Assembly: GCF_001625565.1 (NCBI RefSeq)
Contig: NZ_AUXS01000064.1
Span: forward strand, 186,001-250,000
Reading direction: 5' to 3'
Origin: Pseudoalteromonas luteoviolacea NCIMB 1944
GTDB lineage: Bacteria > Pseudomonadota > Gammaproteobacteria > Enterobacterales > Alteromonadaceae
DNA: 64,000 nucleotides
This document shows, piece after piece, positions 9,296-18,983 of this stretch (positions are counted from its first letter, which is position 1; every line of letters begins with the position of its first letter). The translations under genes and the position numbers were made by a program. Under the pieces are notes generated by a model. The model searched no databases. It saw nothing but the letters and a program-made list of their open reading frames with translations, and was not told the origin of the DNA.

Positions 9296-10624
9296 TCAGC
9301 TGCTTGTTTCAATTGGGATGCAAATTTCAAAACAGCTCCCCTTCCCCAACTCAGACGTCGCGGTTAACTCTCCATGATGATTTTTAATTAGCATCAATGC
9401 AATGGTAAGTCCTAAGCCAACGTTCTGCCCTACGGGCTTACTTGAATAAAAGGGATCAAAAATGTGACCCAATTTAGTAGGCTCTATACCTGCCCCTTGA
9501 TCTTTAAAAGAGATAGACACAGTTTCCTCACGCAAGCACACTTTTACTGAAATATCGTGTGGTAGAGCGCCAGATTCGATAGCATTCGTATGTAAAATAT
9601 CAAACACTTTTAAAAGCTGCTCTCTACAACATAGCAGTTCGATGTCGTTTTTAGAGTCATGATCTAAAACGACTGGTTTACTAAGGTTATTAATAAAACA
9701 CGTGAATATTTCTGTTAAGTTATGCAACTGCGCTTGTTCACCTGATATCCCATTAAATACGGACAATGCAGCTACTATTTGCTCAATTCTATTTAAGTCA
9801 ATTTCGTTGTCTTCAAGCAGTTCAGATATATCTATTAAATCACCGTTAAGTGACTCATTGTTAAGCACACTAATATGGCGACTGAGACCTTTAATATAGT
9901 CTTTTAGAACCGAAAAGTTACATTTCATTGCACCAAGCGGGTTGTTTATTTCATGTGCCATACCTGACGCCAAATACCCAACAGATGCCATTTTTTCCGA
10001 TTGAAGAAGTGAGTTTTGCTGCTCTAATATTTTTTCATTTGCAGTCATAAGAGATTGATTTAATTGCGTTAGCTCGGCCGTCCTCGCTGCAACTTTGGCT
10101 TCAAGATTATCATTGAGTTCCTGCAATTCTGAAGCCAACTTAGACTGCTTTTTAATATCACAATATGCCCGCAATGCACTTGTCATGGTGATGTATAACT
10201 TCGATTTAGTGAGATCCACTTTGTTTTTATAATCATTTATATCGTACTTCAACATGACTTCATGTTCAGGGATCGTACTCGGTTGTCCTGTTCTTAAGAT
10301 AATCCTCACATCGCAGTTTTTAAGTTCTTGCCTTATTTGATGAACACACTCCAGTCCCGCATTATCTGTTTCCATAATGACATCGAGTAACACAACACAA
10401 ATATCTTGCTCATCAAGCATGTATTTAATGGCGTCTGATTTCGAATAGGCATGAAAAAATGACAATTCCCGATTCTCATAGGAAAACCTTGATAATGCCA
10501 TTTTGGTCACATTGTGAACCTCAGGTTCATCATCAACAATTAAAATCTTCCAAGGAGGCAGCTTGGGTTTCTCCGTATTTTGTGAAGATTCACTAGCAAG
10601 AAAAGAAAAAGGTGAGTTAGACAT
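9296..10624 (-). CDS. Receiver-first histidine kinase (REC-HisKA-HATPase)
   Basis: The order of domains is inverted relative to a classical hybrid kinase. A receiver domain with Asp81 (CVVLLDVIM) comes first, then a coiled coil (residues about 160-205), a HisKA-like box with His224 in GMAHEINNPLG, and an HATPase domain (KDQGAGIEP, VGLGLTIA). The N-box is weak: LHTNAIESG replaces the usual pattern. Such proteins take phosphate from another kinase and relay it onward. I chose the ATG at 10624, giving 442 residues; a TTG at 10633 would add three. It lies 160 bases behind the preceding PAS kinase on the same strand and may act with it. Confidence 0.87.
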   Translation of the reverse strand: MSNSPFSFLASESSQNTEKPKLPPWKILIVDDEPEVHNVTKMALSRFSYENRELSFFHAYSKSDAIKYMLDEQDICVVLLDVIMETDNAGLECVHQIRQELKNCDVRIILRTGQPSTIPEHEVMLKYDINDYKNKVDLTKSKLYITMTSALRAYCDIKKQSKLASELQELNDNLEAKVAARTAELTQLNQSLMTANEKILEQQNSLLQSEKMASVGYLASGMAHEINNPLGAMKCNFSVLKDYIKGLSRHISVLNNESLNGDLIDISELLEDNEIDLNRIEQIVAALSVFNGISGEQAQLHNLTEIFTCFINNLSKPVVLDHDSKNDIELLCCREQLLKVFDILHTNAIESGALPHDISVKVCLREETVSISFKDQGAGIEPTKLGHIFDPFYSSKPVGQNVGLGLTIALMLIKNHHGELTATSELGKGSCFEICIPIETSS

Positions 10625-10676
10625 GGCTACCAAGTTTGTCCAATGATAGCCTTAAGCATGGCAAAAAATGTTAAAA

Positions 10677-11258
10677 TTACAACCTATTAAGTTCTGTTTT
10701 ATAATGTTTCCTGCATACCGAAACATAGCGGTCATTGCCACCAATTTCAACTTGATCGCCGTCTGCAATGGCATTACCTTGCTCGTCTAACCTCAAAACA
10801 TGGTTGGCTTTACGACCACAATGACAAACTGTTTTTAATTCAATCAATTTATCGGCCCATGCCAGTAAGTATTGCGCGCCCTCAAACAACTCACCTCTGA
10901 AGTCTGTTCTCAGTCCATAACATAAAACCGGAATACCCAGTGAATCGACCACATCCGTCAATTGAGAAACTTGCTCTTTTGACAAAAATTGACTTTCATC
11001 CACCAAAATACAATCTAGCTTGTGTTGGTTGTGTTCAACTTGAACCAGTTGAAACACATTGGTTGAAGGTTCAAATGTACTCGCATCAGCCTCAAGACCT
11101 ATTCGTGACGCAACCTTGCCAACACCTGAGCGGTTATCGATAGCAGCGGTTAAAATAAACGGGGTCATACCTCGTTCTCGATAATTAAATGCAGACTGAA
11201 GCAAGGTGGTCGATTTACCAGCGTTCATCGCCGAATAATAAAAATAAAGTTGTGCCAT
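10677..11258 (-). CDS. tdk: Thymidine kinase
   Basis: This 193-residue type II thymidine kinase phosphorylates thymidine to dTMP with ATP in the salvage pathway. The Walker A loop is [11 protein letters not shown] (Lys15), the catalytic glutamate is Glu88 in LVDESQF, the thymidine-binding segment is near residues 118-128, and the structural zinc ligands are Cys145, Cys147, Cys182 and His185. Length and motif spacing match E. coli Tdk. It ends 43 bases before the kinase ORF on the same strand. Confidence 0.96.
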   Translation of the reverse strand: MAQLYFYYSAMNAGKSTTLLQSAFNYRERGMTPFILTAAIDNRSGVGKVASRIGLEADASTFEPSTNVFQLVQVEHNQHKLDCILVDESQFLSKEQVSQLTDVVDSLGIPVLCYGLRTDFRGELFEGAQYLLAWADKLIELKTVCHCGRKANHVLRLDEQGNAIADGDQVEIGGNDRYVSVCRKHYKTELNRL

Positions 11259-11321
11259 AATAACGATAGGATATTTTAGAGTGCACGCTAGTCTACAGAA
11301 ACTTATGCATACTGACCATAT

Positions 11322-12107
11322 TCAATATCTGGGAATTTTATGTTCGACTGGGTTTTTAATGTAGTCTAAATAATATTCGTGCAAAGGCATCGCGCCTAAC
11401 CCTCGCCACAAAGTCTGTGCTACCTCTGGATTTTGCTGTAAAAATGCCTTTGATAAGGCCAGATACCCGTAGCTGATATCAATTGGCGGAAAAATAGGGT
11501 CGAGGGATTCACTATAAGGAAACCCTGCAACTTGCTCATCGTACACTTGGCATAAACCAAGAGAACCATCAACCAAGCCTTTCAATACAAGTTGGTAAGC
11601 ATCATCTTGCGAATCAGTTTGAATGACACGGTATAAGTCTTGTTGAAGCACATGTAAAACAGAATACCCTCTCGGGATAGCCAAACTCAAAGGGTAATTG
11701 TTATTTGCGATATCTTGCCCTAAACCCTGCTGCCCAACTAAGCATGTCCCTAACATACTAATTGCTAGGCTTTCATCTACACTCCCCTGAGCATTTCTGG
11801 GAAAGTTCAAAAACTTATCTCTTTCTGAACGATACGAGGCAATAACAGCGTCAACCCTATTTTTTTGGATATCGTTTAAACACCTTTGCCAAGGCTTGCG
11901 AACAAATTTAAACCTTACCGTACGTACATTGCTCTGAAGCTTACGTAAAATTTCAATTGTTGCGCCAGGGCGTTCGTCAGGTACTTCGAAGCCACTGCCG
12001 AGAAAAAATGGGGGAATATTTTTGTCTTCATAGCACAAAGTCATATAAGTGGTGGCATAGGCCAAAGATGACCACGATGTTATCAGTAAAAATGCTAACA
12101 GACGCAT
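11322..12107 (-). CDS. Periplasmic amino-acid-type solute-binding protein (SBP_bac_3-like)
   Basis: The mature protein looks like a small type II periplasmic binding protein of the polar amino-acid family (CYEDKNIPPFF at its start, then RKPWQRCLNDIQKNRVDAVI). The ATG at 12107 gives a clean signal peptide (MRLLAFLLITSWSSLAYA) and 261 residues; an ATG at 12137 would add ten residues in front. No permease or ATPase gene is nearby, as with many stand-alone members in Alteromonadales. The ligand is unknown. Confidence 0.75.
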   Translation of the reverse strand: MRLLAFLLITSWSSLAYATTYMTLCYEDKNIPPFFLGSGFEVPDERPGATIEILRKLQSNVRTVRFKFVRKPWQRCLNDIQKNRVDAVIASYRSERDKFLNFPRNAQGSVDESLAISMLGTCLVGQQGLGQDIANNNYPLSLAIPRGYSVLHVLQQDLYRVIQTDSQDDAYQLVLKGLVDGSLGLCQVYDEQVAGFPYSESLDPIFPPIDISYGYLALSKAFLQQNPEVAQTLWRGLGAMPLHEYYLDYIKNPVEHKIPRY

Positions 12108-12299
12108 ATAGTTCACAACGAGATTAAAAGTGAGCATTGGAGTTAAATGCTTGGCTATAAATATACTATAGCTTACAGCTGAACGAATGTCGTTGGAAAC
12201 GGGTTTTTACGGATAATTACCGGAAAAGAGATGTTAATCGTACTTTTAGCATCAAAAAGTACCTCATAAGCATATAAGGTACTTAAACCAAAATTCAGA

Positions 12300-12908
12300 T
12301 TATTTTGTTTCTAGGTAACGTCGCTCAACCTCAGTCCAGTTGATCACGTTATAAAATGCAGCAATGTATTCAGGACGACGGTTTTGATATTTGAGATAAT
12401 ACGCATGCTCCCAAACATCCAATCCTAGAATTGGCGTTTGGTTATTCATTAATGGGCTGTCTTGATTTAACGAGCTTGTTACTTTCAGCTCGCCTTCAGC
12501 ATCAACCACTAGCCAAGCCCAGCCACTTCCGAAACGACTGACAGCTGCCGCTGTAAACTGTTCTTTAAAAGCGTCAAAGCTGCCAAAGGTATTTGTAATT
12601 GCTTTTGCAAGCTCACCGTCGTGAAGGTTACCACCGTCAGACGACATGATAGTCCAAAACAAACTGTGATTGTGATGGCCACCTACGTGATCTCTAACCG
12701 CGCCTTTAAGGCTCTCTGGTAGTGACTCAATATTTGCAAGGAGATCTTCGACACCGCGATCCGCAAACTCTGTTCCCTCTAGCGCAGCATTGGCCTTACT
12801 AACATAAGTTTGGTGGTGAAGCGTATGGTGAATCTCCATTGTTCTAGTATCAATATGTGGCTCTAAAGCATCATAAGCGTACGGTAGTTGTGGCAATGTA
12901 AAAGCCAT
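12300..12908 (-). CDS. sodA: Superoxide dismutase, manganese type
   Basis: A 202-residue Mn/Fe superoxide dismutase converting superoxide to hydrogen peroxide and oxygen. The metal ligands His27, His81, Asp164 and His168 (DVWEHAYY) are present. The glycine pair in [11 protein letters not shown] and the NQDSPLM segment follow the Mn-type pattern, and the sequence closely resembles E. coli SodA throughout rather than SodB. GAGGAAAG supports the ATG at 12908. It is the second gene of a two-gene unit, 18 bases behind a TPR-like gene. Fur-like sequences lie upstream of that unit, consistent with expression when iron is short. Confidence 0.93.
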   Translation of the reverse strand: MAFTLPQLPYAYDALEPHIDTRTMEIHHTLHHQTYVSKANAALEGTEFADRGVEDLLANIESLPESLKGAVRDHVGGHHNHSLFWTIMSSDGGNLHDGELAKAITNTFGSFDAFKEQFTAAAVSRFGSGWAWLVVDAEGELKVTSSLNQDSPLMNNQTPILGLDVWEHAYYLKYQNRRPEYIAAFYNVINWTEVERRYLETK

Positions 12909-12926
12909 GGTCTTTCCTCATTTACT

Positions 12927-13433
12927 TTAATGGACGATATGTGGACGGGTAAATCCCCCCTCCATCGCGGTGTTGACTTTCTCAATCAGCTCTGGAAGAT
13001 GGGGATGGCATGAAGCAAAATTTATCAACTCCTGCCTTGTTTTGTGTAAGTGGTGACAAGCAATCTCCACAATTTCAATGGATGCGTTTTCGACCAAATT
13101 AAGAATAACCAAATGAACTTCTATAAGCTGCTTGCAAGCACGCTCTGGATTAGACAAAGCAAGAAAACAATCAGCCAAATTATGTGCTGCAACCACTAAT
13201 GCAGGGCAACAATGTTCAATTGCTGTTAGCTGCTCATCGCAAGGTTTGCTTTTGACAAACTGCTCTAATAAATGACCAGCTAAATTTAATGCACTTTGAT
13301 ACTTGTCGCGTGCTGAATCGAACTTACCATGCTGAAATGCGTGATTACCTGTTTTTATTGCATATTGCCATGGTGCTAGGGCGTACTCTAAAGGAGTATC
13401 CATTGAAGTTTCCGGTTGTTCTACTAGGGCCAT
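12927..13433 (-). CDS. Conserved hypothetical TPR-like protein upstream of sodA
   Basis: A 168-residue, mostly helical protein with a TPR-like first half (GNHAFQHGKFDSARDKYQSA) and several Cys and His residues. I do not recognise a defined function. The ATG at 13433 is preceded by AAGGGGAG, a better start than the TTG at 13466. Uncharacterised small genes are known to precede Mn-SOD genes in iron-regulated operons of other proteobacteria. Here the gene lies directly before sodA on the same strand, so a role in metal or oxidative-stress physiology is plausible but unproven. Confidence 0.7.
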   Translation of the reverse strand: MALVEQPETSMDTPLEYALAPWQYAIKTGNHAFQHGKFDSARDKYQSALNLAGHLLEQFVKSKPCDEQLTAIEHCCPALVVAAHNLADCFLALSNPERACKQLIEVHLVILNLVENASIEIVEIACHHLHKTRQELINFASCHPHLPELIEKVNTAMEGGFTRPHIVH

Positions 13434-13616
13434 TACGCTCCCCTTAGATTGCTTTACACCCGACAACTATAAACAAAACAAACACCTTAATGCAAATTGT
13501 TTTTATTTGCATTATTGTAATTATTACTCTAAAGCCCAATTGAGTTCCCAATTTTTTCTGGGTCAGTGCTACAAAGAGATAAAAACTTAAGCGCTGCTTA
13601 AAGCATAAAAGGCAAC

Positions 13617-13635
13617 GATAATGAGAATAAGAATC
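13617..13635. promoter_or_regulatory. Putative Fur box between sodA and bacterioferritin operons
   Basis: GATAATGAGAATAAGAATC matches the 19-base Fur consensus GATAATGATAATCATTATC at 15 of 19 positions. It lies in the divergent region between the TPR-like/sodA unit and the bacterioferritin pair, about 95 bases before the first bfr start. A looser run of AT hexamers (13505-13535) is a possible second site nearer the sodA unit. Confidence 0.65.
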
Positions 13636-13728
13636 AATTGTTAAACCACTGATTTTAAAGGATTTTTATTGACAATCTTTTTCCTAAAGATAGAATACCT
13701 TCTAAAGTCAGAGTTTGAGGAACCTCTT

Positions 13729-14199
13729 ATGAAAGGTAAACAAAAAATCATTGATGCATTTAATGCGCTGCTGGCAAACGAGCTTGCTGCAATTGATCAG
13801 TATTTCATCCACTCTCGCATGTATGAAGACATGGGTCTAACAAAGCTATACGAGCGACTGAACCATGAAATGGAAGAAGAAACAACTCATGCAGATTGGC
13901 TTATTAAACGCATTTTATTCCTAGAGGGCGTGCCGAACATGACCAAGCGTCGTGATCTGCTGATCGGTCAAGATGTGAAATCAATGATGGAAAATGACCT
14001 GACATTGGAGCTTGAAGTTGTTGCATGCGTGAAGGATGCAATCAAAGCCTGTGAAGAAGAGCAGGACTACCAATCTCGCGCAGTATTAGAAAAGTTATTG
14101 TTCGATACAGAAGAAGATCACGTTTATTGGCTAGAACAACAAATTGGCCTTATCGAAAAGATTGGTATTCAAAACTATCTACAATCGCAACTGGCATAG
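13729..14199 (+). CDS. bfr: Bacterioferritin subunit with ferroxidase site, lacking the haem Met
   Basis: A 156-residue bacterioferritin subunit for iron oxidation and storage in the cytoplasm. The ferroxidase ligands are all present: Glu18, Glu51, His54, Glu94, Glu128 and His131. The position of the haem-ligating Met52 is Thr52 (EEETTHADW), so it should not bind haem by the usual Met-Met pair. I chose the ATG at 13729, which has GAGGA in front and the canonical MKGKQKIIDA start; a start at 13669 would add an implausible extension. The partner subunit starts 12 bases after its stop. Confidence 0.93.
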   Translation: MKGKQKIIDAFNALLANELAAIDQYFIHSRMYEDMGLTKLYERLNHEMEEETTHADWLIKRILFLEGVPNMTKRRDLLIGQDVKSMMENDLTLELEVVACVKDAIKACEEEQDYQSRAVLEKLLFDTEEDHVYWLEQQIGLIEKIGIQNYLQSQLA

Positions 14200-14211
14200 G
14201 ATTAGAAGCAT

Positions 14212-14676
14212 ATGAAAGGTAATAGAGAAGTTATCGTAGCCTTGAATAAGGTACTTGCTAACGAGTTAGTTGGGATAAACCAGTACTTTTTGCATGCGCG
14301 CATGTTCAAAGATTTTGGTTTTATGAAACTAGATAAAGCAGATTACAAAGTGTCTATCCAAAAAATGAAGAATGCTGACAGACTTATCGAGCGCATTTTA
14401 TTTTTAGAGGGCCTGCCAAATCTGCAAGATCTAGGCCGTTTAAACATAGGTGAAAACGTAGCTGAAATGATCGCCGCAAATATGACATTCGAACAAACAT
14501 CATTGCAAGATCTACAAGATGCCATTGCTTTATGTGAGCAAAAGCAAGACTACATTAGCCGTGAAGCGCTTGATAACATCCAAAATGAGCAAGAAGAACA
14601 AATTGACTGGCTAGAAACTCAGCAGCAGCTGTTAAAAACAATGGGTCAAGAAAACTACCTTCAATCACAGATGTAA
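14212..14676 (+). CDS. bfr: Bacterioferritin subunit with haem Met, lacking the ferroxidase site
   Basis: A 154-residue bacterioferritin paralogue. It keeps the haem ligand Met52 (IQKMKNADR) but the ferroxidase ligands are altered: Glu51 is Lys, His54 is Asn, Glu127 is Gln and His130 is Gln, while Glu18 and Glu94 remain. It should contribute haem sites but not oxidise iron itself. It is co-transcribed with the ferroxidase-competent subunit and probably assembles with it. A strong bidirectional terminator follows. Confidence 0.93.
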   Translation: MKGNREVIVALNKVLANELVGINQYFLHARMFKDFGFMKLDKADYKVSIQKMKNADRLIERILFLEGLPNLQDLGRLNIGENVAEMIAANMTFEQTSLQDLQDAIALCEQKQDYISREALDNIQNEQEEQIDWLETQQQLLKTMGQENYLQSQM

Positions 14677-14687
14677 TCTCACCCATT

Positions 14688-14718
14688 AAAAAAGGGCGTT
14701 TTATAAACGCCCTTTTTT
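14688..14718. terminator. Bidirectional terminator between bfr and bfd
   Basis: A perfect stem GGGCGTTT/AAACGCCC with a three-base loop is flanked by AAAAAA and TTTTTT, so it can end transcripts from both the bfr pair (plus strand) and bfd (minus strand). Confidence 0.9.
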
Positions 14719-14733
14719 ACAAAACTTGATTTG

Positions 14734-14928
14734 CTATGCAACTTGTTCAGTCACATCCACGATATCGATTAGCTTTTCATTCAATATTTTTTTGGTACAG
14801 TTGCAACACTTACCACATTGAGTACCTACACCCAACTCTTTACTTAGATCCCTCATAGATCTTGCACCGTCATCTATCGTCTGCGCTATTTTTTTGTCTG
14901 TTATTCCGTGGCAGATACAAATATACAT
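14734..14928 (-). CDS. bfd: Bacterioferritin-associated ferredoxin
   Basis: A 64-residue [2Fe-2S] Bfd protein. The cluster ligands are Cys4, Cys6, Cys38 and Cys41 (CIC and CGKC), with two more cysteines just after. Bfd donates electrons through the bacterioferritin haem to reduce and release stored iron. It faces the bfr pair convergently. A Fur-like palindrome lies immediately before its start, as expected for a gene needed when iron is low. Confidence 0.93.
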   Translation of the reverse strand: MYICICHGITDKKIAQTIDDGARSMRDLSKELGVGTQCGKCCNCTKKILNEKLIDIVDVTEQVA

Positions 14929-14931
14929 GAA

Positions 14932-14946
14932 TGAAAACCAATCTCA
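14932..14946 (-). promoter_or_regulatory. Putative Fur site upstream of bfd
   Basis: On the minus strand TGAGATTGGTTTTCA resembles the Fur 7-1-7 pattern TGATAATNATTATCA, with the ends fully matching and four internal mismatches. It sits three bases before the bfd ATG, so bound Fur would block initiation. Moderate evidence only. Confidence 0.4.
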
Positions 14947-15094
14947 ATTACATCAATTGGGAGTAGTTTAATCTAAACAAAAATAGTTATCAACAAACTT
15001 ACACATAAAAATGCGAATAGTTACTAATAACATTGATAGATAAAGAATTTTATTTTTGGGTACTCACTCTCATCTACCTTGTAAATGACTTTAC

Positions 15095-17887
15095 CTAGTT
15101 CGTTTTTCCACTCTGTTGCACAAAGTGCAACTCTTGCCACCGCGTTAAACGTTCAAATAACTCAGCAGACTCGATGGGTTTTGCAATAAAATCGTCCATT
15201 CCAGCCTGAAGGCATTTTGCACGATCTTCACTAAATGCATTCGCAGTGATCGCCATTATATACGGTCGTCCATATTCTTCTGGATGGCGTCTTATCGACC
15301 TAGTACATTCAAACCCATCCATATTGGGCATTTGACAATCCATTAGCACAATATCAAATCGTTGTGCCTTCAGCGCGTCTAAGGCCTGTAAACCATCATT
15401 CGCTTTACTTATTTCCCCACCTGTTTTGGCTAACATCTGCATTGCCACAATTTGATTTATTGGATTGTCCTCTACCAGAAGTAGTTTACAGTGTTGCAAA
15501 TTTGGAATGCCAACACGCGCCTGAGGCACTGTCACTCGACCGCCAACCTTCGCAGGGATTTTAACCACGAACTCACTGCCAACATGCTCTTTAGACGTGA
15601 AGGTGAGCTCCCCCTCCATCAAAGATACCAACCTCTTACAAATGGTGAGGCCTAAACCCGTACCGCCGAATTTGCGTGTTGTTGATAGATCGGCTTGAGT
15701 AAATTCATCAAATAAGTCCTTTTGCGCAAGCTCTGAAATACCCACTCCTGTATCTTTTACTACAAGTTTTAGTTGCTCGTTTTGATAATAAATATCAAAT
15801 TGTATATAGCCTTGCTCAGTGAACTTTCCTGCATTACTCAACAAGTTATTTATAACTTGCCCTACCCTTAAATCATCTAACTCCAACACTTCAGGGACAT
15901 CGTCTGCAAGGTTAAATGTGAAACTCACCCCAGGCTTTTGGATTGACTTTTCAAACGCCCTCGACAGTGAGGTCACAAATTTCTTCACATCCGTATCTTG
16001 AACTGAAAGCTGCAAGGCGCCAGCTTCAATTTTCGAGTAATCTAAAATATCATTTAAAATCAGTAATAGTTTATGAGCTGATTGATAGATAATATCAAGC
16101 TGCTCTTTGGTTTTAATGTCAGACTCTGACTGAATAAGCGCTTCAGACATACCGATGATACCGTTCAGCGGTGTTCGAATTTCATGGCTCATATTCGCTA
16201 AAAACTGACTTTTCGCAGAGCTTGCTCTATTAGCACTTTCAAGCGCACCGATCAACTCTTCCGTTTTTTGCCGAACCTCTAACTCTAAGGTTTTATTGAA
16301 ATCTTGTAGTTTTCGATTGAGCTGTTCATTTTCCTCGTTAGCGGTATTTAGCTTGGTGAAGCTCATCGATAACTTGAATGCCAATTGAGAAAACTGCTGC
16401 TGTAAAATGATCACTTCCAAACAGCTGCCTTCGGTGGTGTTGTTCACCTCTGACATTTTTTTACTCGGATCAAAAGAGTTAATACTATGACTCAGATCGA
16501 CAATTGGTTTAGTAAAAACCCTTGTCATTCGGTTTACCAAGAAGCTACTAATTGCAATGATAAACAGCGCCAGTATAAATGACTGGATCCAAGCAGAAGC
16601 TACGGCCAAATTGACATGTTTGCGTTCAATTAAACTAATAACGCGCCACTGAAAAATATCTGACTGTACACTCTGTTTGTAATAAACATCTCGATTATTA
16701 CTAATATAAATTTGATCGGTTGACTCTGTGAGCTCTTTTAACTGTAGCTCGGCAACATTATCCAAAATATTAAAGTCAGACTTGAGAGAGCTATAAACAA
16801 TGTTGTCCTCATGATCCAAGATCAATAGATGCCCTTTTTGAGCCAATACTTTTGGAATAAATTGTTCAAAAGACTCAAAAAAGAGGGAACTCTCTACAAT
16901 CCCTTTAAACTCACCATCATCGTATAGAGGTGCTGAAATAGCCACAACTGGGTCATTTCCAAACCCTCTTCCTTGAAAAATACCCGACACGAAGCCGTTA
17001 GGATAGTAAGGCGCTTGAATGAAGTATTCGCGATCAGCAACCGAGGGAACTTCACCAATTAGACTCACTTTGAGGGCTTTTGGGTAATAGTGCGTAACCA
17101 GCGCCCCTTGATCAGCCACTATTGCTGTGCGGAAATTTGGGTAAGTTTCTACAAGTCTCTTAATTACCTGCTGCTTTTGCACACCTGATTGAATATCTTG
17201 GGCTGCAACCATAATAGCCCTTCGATAGCTTTGTAAAAAATCATCAATTTGCTTGAGAGCGCTATTTGACGCATCTTGCAACTGTGCCGTTACCTCGTAT
17301 TCAATGCGTTTGTAATGACTATTTGTTAAGACAATAGTTGTGATCAATACAACCAGAATAATCAACTGGCTAATCATGTAATTAAGTATTTGATAAAGTG
17401 ATTTTGCCTGCCATACCCGCTTGAACAAAAACAGTGAAATCAAATCAACAATTGCTAAGTATACCGCCGCATTGATCATGTACTTAGCTAGCGCAGTAAA
17501 AATAACTAGCAAAGTTAAGCCAAGTACAAATTTACCAACGATAAACAGAATGGGGACGCCGAACAATACCCAAAACCCGAGCCCTCTTATGAATAAAGGT
17601 TTATTAGCTCGAATACAGAACAATTGCAGCCAGAGAATCTCAAACAAAAATACCAGCGAAGCCCAGCAATGTCCCCAGCGGTAAAGTAAAAACAGCGCGC
17701 CAACACCAACCGCAATAATCGCATATCGCCAACCTAAAGCAAGCAGGCATAAAATAACAAACAGTTGCCCAAACAAGAACTCAGAACTGTCTAAGAACCA
17801 AATAGGGAGTAAGTTCGCTATCCCGCCAACCACGCCTAAAAAAAGTGCAATAATTACTTTGGGTAATTTAACGAATTGATTTAGCAA
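15095..17887 (-). CDS. Membrane-bound hybrid histidine kinase with periplasmic Cache-like sensor
   Basis: A 930-residue hybrid kinase. The N-terminus has about six hydrophobic segments (residues 10-165), resembling a MASE-type integral sensor. A further transmembrane segment near 170-190 is followed by a periplasmic Cache-like domain (about 195-430, with [20 protein letters not shown] and [12 protein letters not shown]). Another transmembrane segment, a linker and coiled coil lead to HisKA (His568 in [12 protein letters not shown]), HATPase (KDTGVGI, GGTGLGL) and a receiver (Asp850 in [12 protein letters not shown]). The start is a TTG at 17887 with a strong ribosome binding site (AGAGGAG, seven bases away), and no early ATG exists. 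The ligand is unknown. Confidence 0.92.
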   Translation of the reverse strand: MLNQFVKLPKVIIALFLGVVGGIANLLPIWFLDSSEFLFGQLFVILCLLALGWRYAIIAVGVGALFLLYRWGHCWASLVFLFEILWLQLFCIRANKPLFIRGLGFWVLFGVPILFIVGKFVLGLTLLVIFTALAKYMINAAVYLAIVDLISLFLFKRVWQAKSLYQILNYMISQLIILVVLITTIVLTNSHYKRIEYEVTAQLQDASNSALKQIDDFLQSYRRAIMVAAQDIQSGVQKQQVIKRLVETYPNFRTAIVADQGALVTHYYPKALKVSLIGEVPSVADREYFIQAPYYPNGFVSGIFQGRGFGNDPVVAISAPLYDDGEFKGIVESSLFFESFEQFIPKVLAQKGHLLILDHEDNIVYSSLKSDFNILDNVAELQLKELTESTDQIYISNNRDVYYKQSVQSDIFQWRVISLIERKHVNLAVASAWIQSFILALFIIAISSFLVNRMTRVFTKPIVDLSHSINSFDPSKKMSEVNNTTEGSCLEVIILQQQFSQLAFKLSMSFTKLNTANEENEQLNRKLQDFNKTLELEVRQKTEELIGALESANRASSAKSQFLANMSHEIRTPLNGIIGMSEALIQSESDIKTKEQLDIIYQSAHKLLLILNDILDYSKIEAGALQLSVQDTDVKKFVTSLSRAFEKSIQKPGVSFTFNLADDVPEVLELDDLRVGQVINNLLSNAGKFTEQGYIQFDIYYQNEQLKLVVKDTGVGISELAQKDLFDEFTQADLSTTRKFGGTGLGLTICKRLVSLMEGELTFTSKEHVGSEFVVKIPAKVGGRVTVPQARVGIPNLQHCKLLLVEDNPINQIVAMQMLAKTGGEISKANDGLQALDALKAQRFDIVLMDCQMPNMDGFECTRSIRRHPEEYGRPYIMAITANAFSEDRAKCLQAGMDDFIAKPIESAELFERLTRWQELHFVQQSGKTN

Positions 17888-17945
17888 TACCAGCTCCTCT
17901 TTATATTCTATTAAAAAATAAAGGAAAGCTGGTAATTTGCCAAGT

Positions 17946-18836
17946 TTAATGGTGGGGACAATCGTGACTTTCTATTTGAAGTACACACTTTTCGACTGAA
18001 AAAAGCTGTTTTAGTCGCGCTTCGACTTGAAAACGACAGGCATCATCATGCATTTCAATTGTGCAATGATGTTTTAGTACAATGTGTGCGCCAACAATTA
18101 AAATATTATCCGAATTTGACACGGTGACATTGTGAACGCTTTCGACATGCTCTGTCGCGATTATCGCCTGCTCAACGCCCTCCACATCTGGCAAAGAAAG
18201 CCCTTTATCCAGCAAGCCTGATAAACATGTTTTAATGACCTTAAAGCCAGTAAACAAAACAAAACTTGAAATCAGCATGCTTGACAGCACATCAATGATA
18301 TTCCACCCCGTTAGGTGGATCAGAATACCTGCAATAAATGTTGAAATCGTTGATAAAAGATCGAAAAATGAGTGTAAGAATACCGCATAAACGTTGATGC
18401 TATCTTTTCGTCCTTTATACAGCACCCAGGCCGCAACCCCGTGAAATAAAAAGCCAACTCCAGCAATGCTCGACATCACAAATGTATTCACTTCATGAGT
18501 ATGTCCCTGAGAGTGCAGCTCAATACGCTCAGTGGCTTCTAATAAGATAACAATAGCGATAGAAACGTATAAAACACCATTAATTAAGCCGCCTGTATAT
18601 TCGGCCTTTTTATAACCTTCATTGAAGCTATTCGCTAATTTGACAGCAATCGTTGAAGCAATTAAAGCGATAAGCAAAGAGCTATTGTGAACAAATAAAT
18701 GTCCTGCGTCGGCTAGTACAGCTAAAGAATTGGCAAAATATGCGCCAATAACCTGTATAACCATAAACGTGCACGTTAATGCAAGCGCAATGAGTAGGCG
18801 CTTCCGAGAAGCCTCATGAGTTGTAAGATCGGTCAT
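17946..18836 (-). CDS. Cation diffusion facilitator (zinc-type efflux) with His for Asp at the site
   Basis: A 296-residue CDF transporter that would export divalent metal in exchange for protons. It has six predicted transmembrane segments, a His-rich inter-helix loop (HSQGHTHE near residue 108) and a C-terminal cytoplasmic domain rich in His and Cys that ends in CPHH. In helix 2 the site reads DAGHLFVHN (His46 and His50), where zinc CDFs normally have His and Asp. Helix 5 has the usual His155 and Asp159. The His50 substitution could alter metal choice. It follows the hybrid kinase gene upstream of it on neither strand in an operon-like way; it stands alone. Confidence 0.87.
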   Translation of the reverse strand: MTDLTTHEASRKRLLIALALTCTFMVIQVIGAYFANSLAVLADAGHLFVHNSSLLIALIASTIAVKLANSFNEGYKKAEYTGGLINGVLYVSIAIVILLEATERIELHSQGHTHEVNTFVMSSIAGVGFLFHGVAAWVLYKGRKDSINVYAVFLHSFFDLLSTISTFIAGILIHLTGWNIIDVLSSMLISSFVLFTGFKVIKTCLSGLLDKGLSLPDVEGVEQAIIATEHVESVHNVTVSNSDNILIVGAHIVLKHHCTIEMHDDACRFQVEARLKQLFSVEKCVLQIESHDCPHH

Positions 18837-18983
18837 TCGAAACTTGAGAAACCTTTGTAACTATAAATTAGAGGGTGCCTTGTGATAAAGGACGGTGATT
18901 GTAACCTTATTTCATTTCAGACGCATCAAAAATAACAATATTTAGCAAATAAATAGAATCTTTTGTTCGCACTTCAACAGCAC

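Noticed and set aside
12300-12908. Iron superoxide dismutase (sodB)
   Set aside because: The glycine pair before the second His and the NQDSPLM segment, plus overall likeness to E. coli SodA, point to the manganese type.
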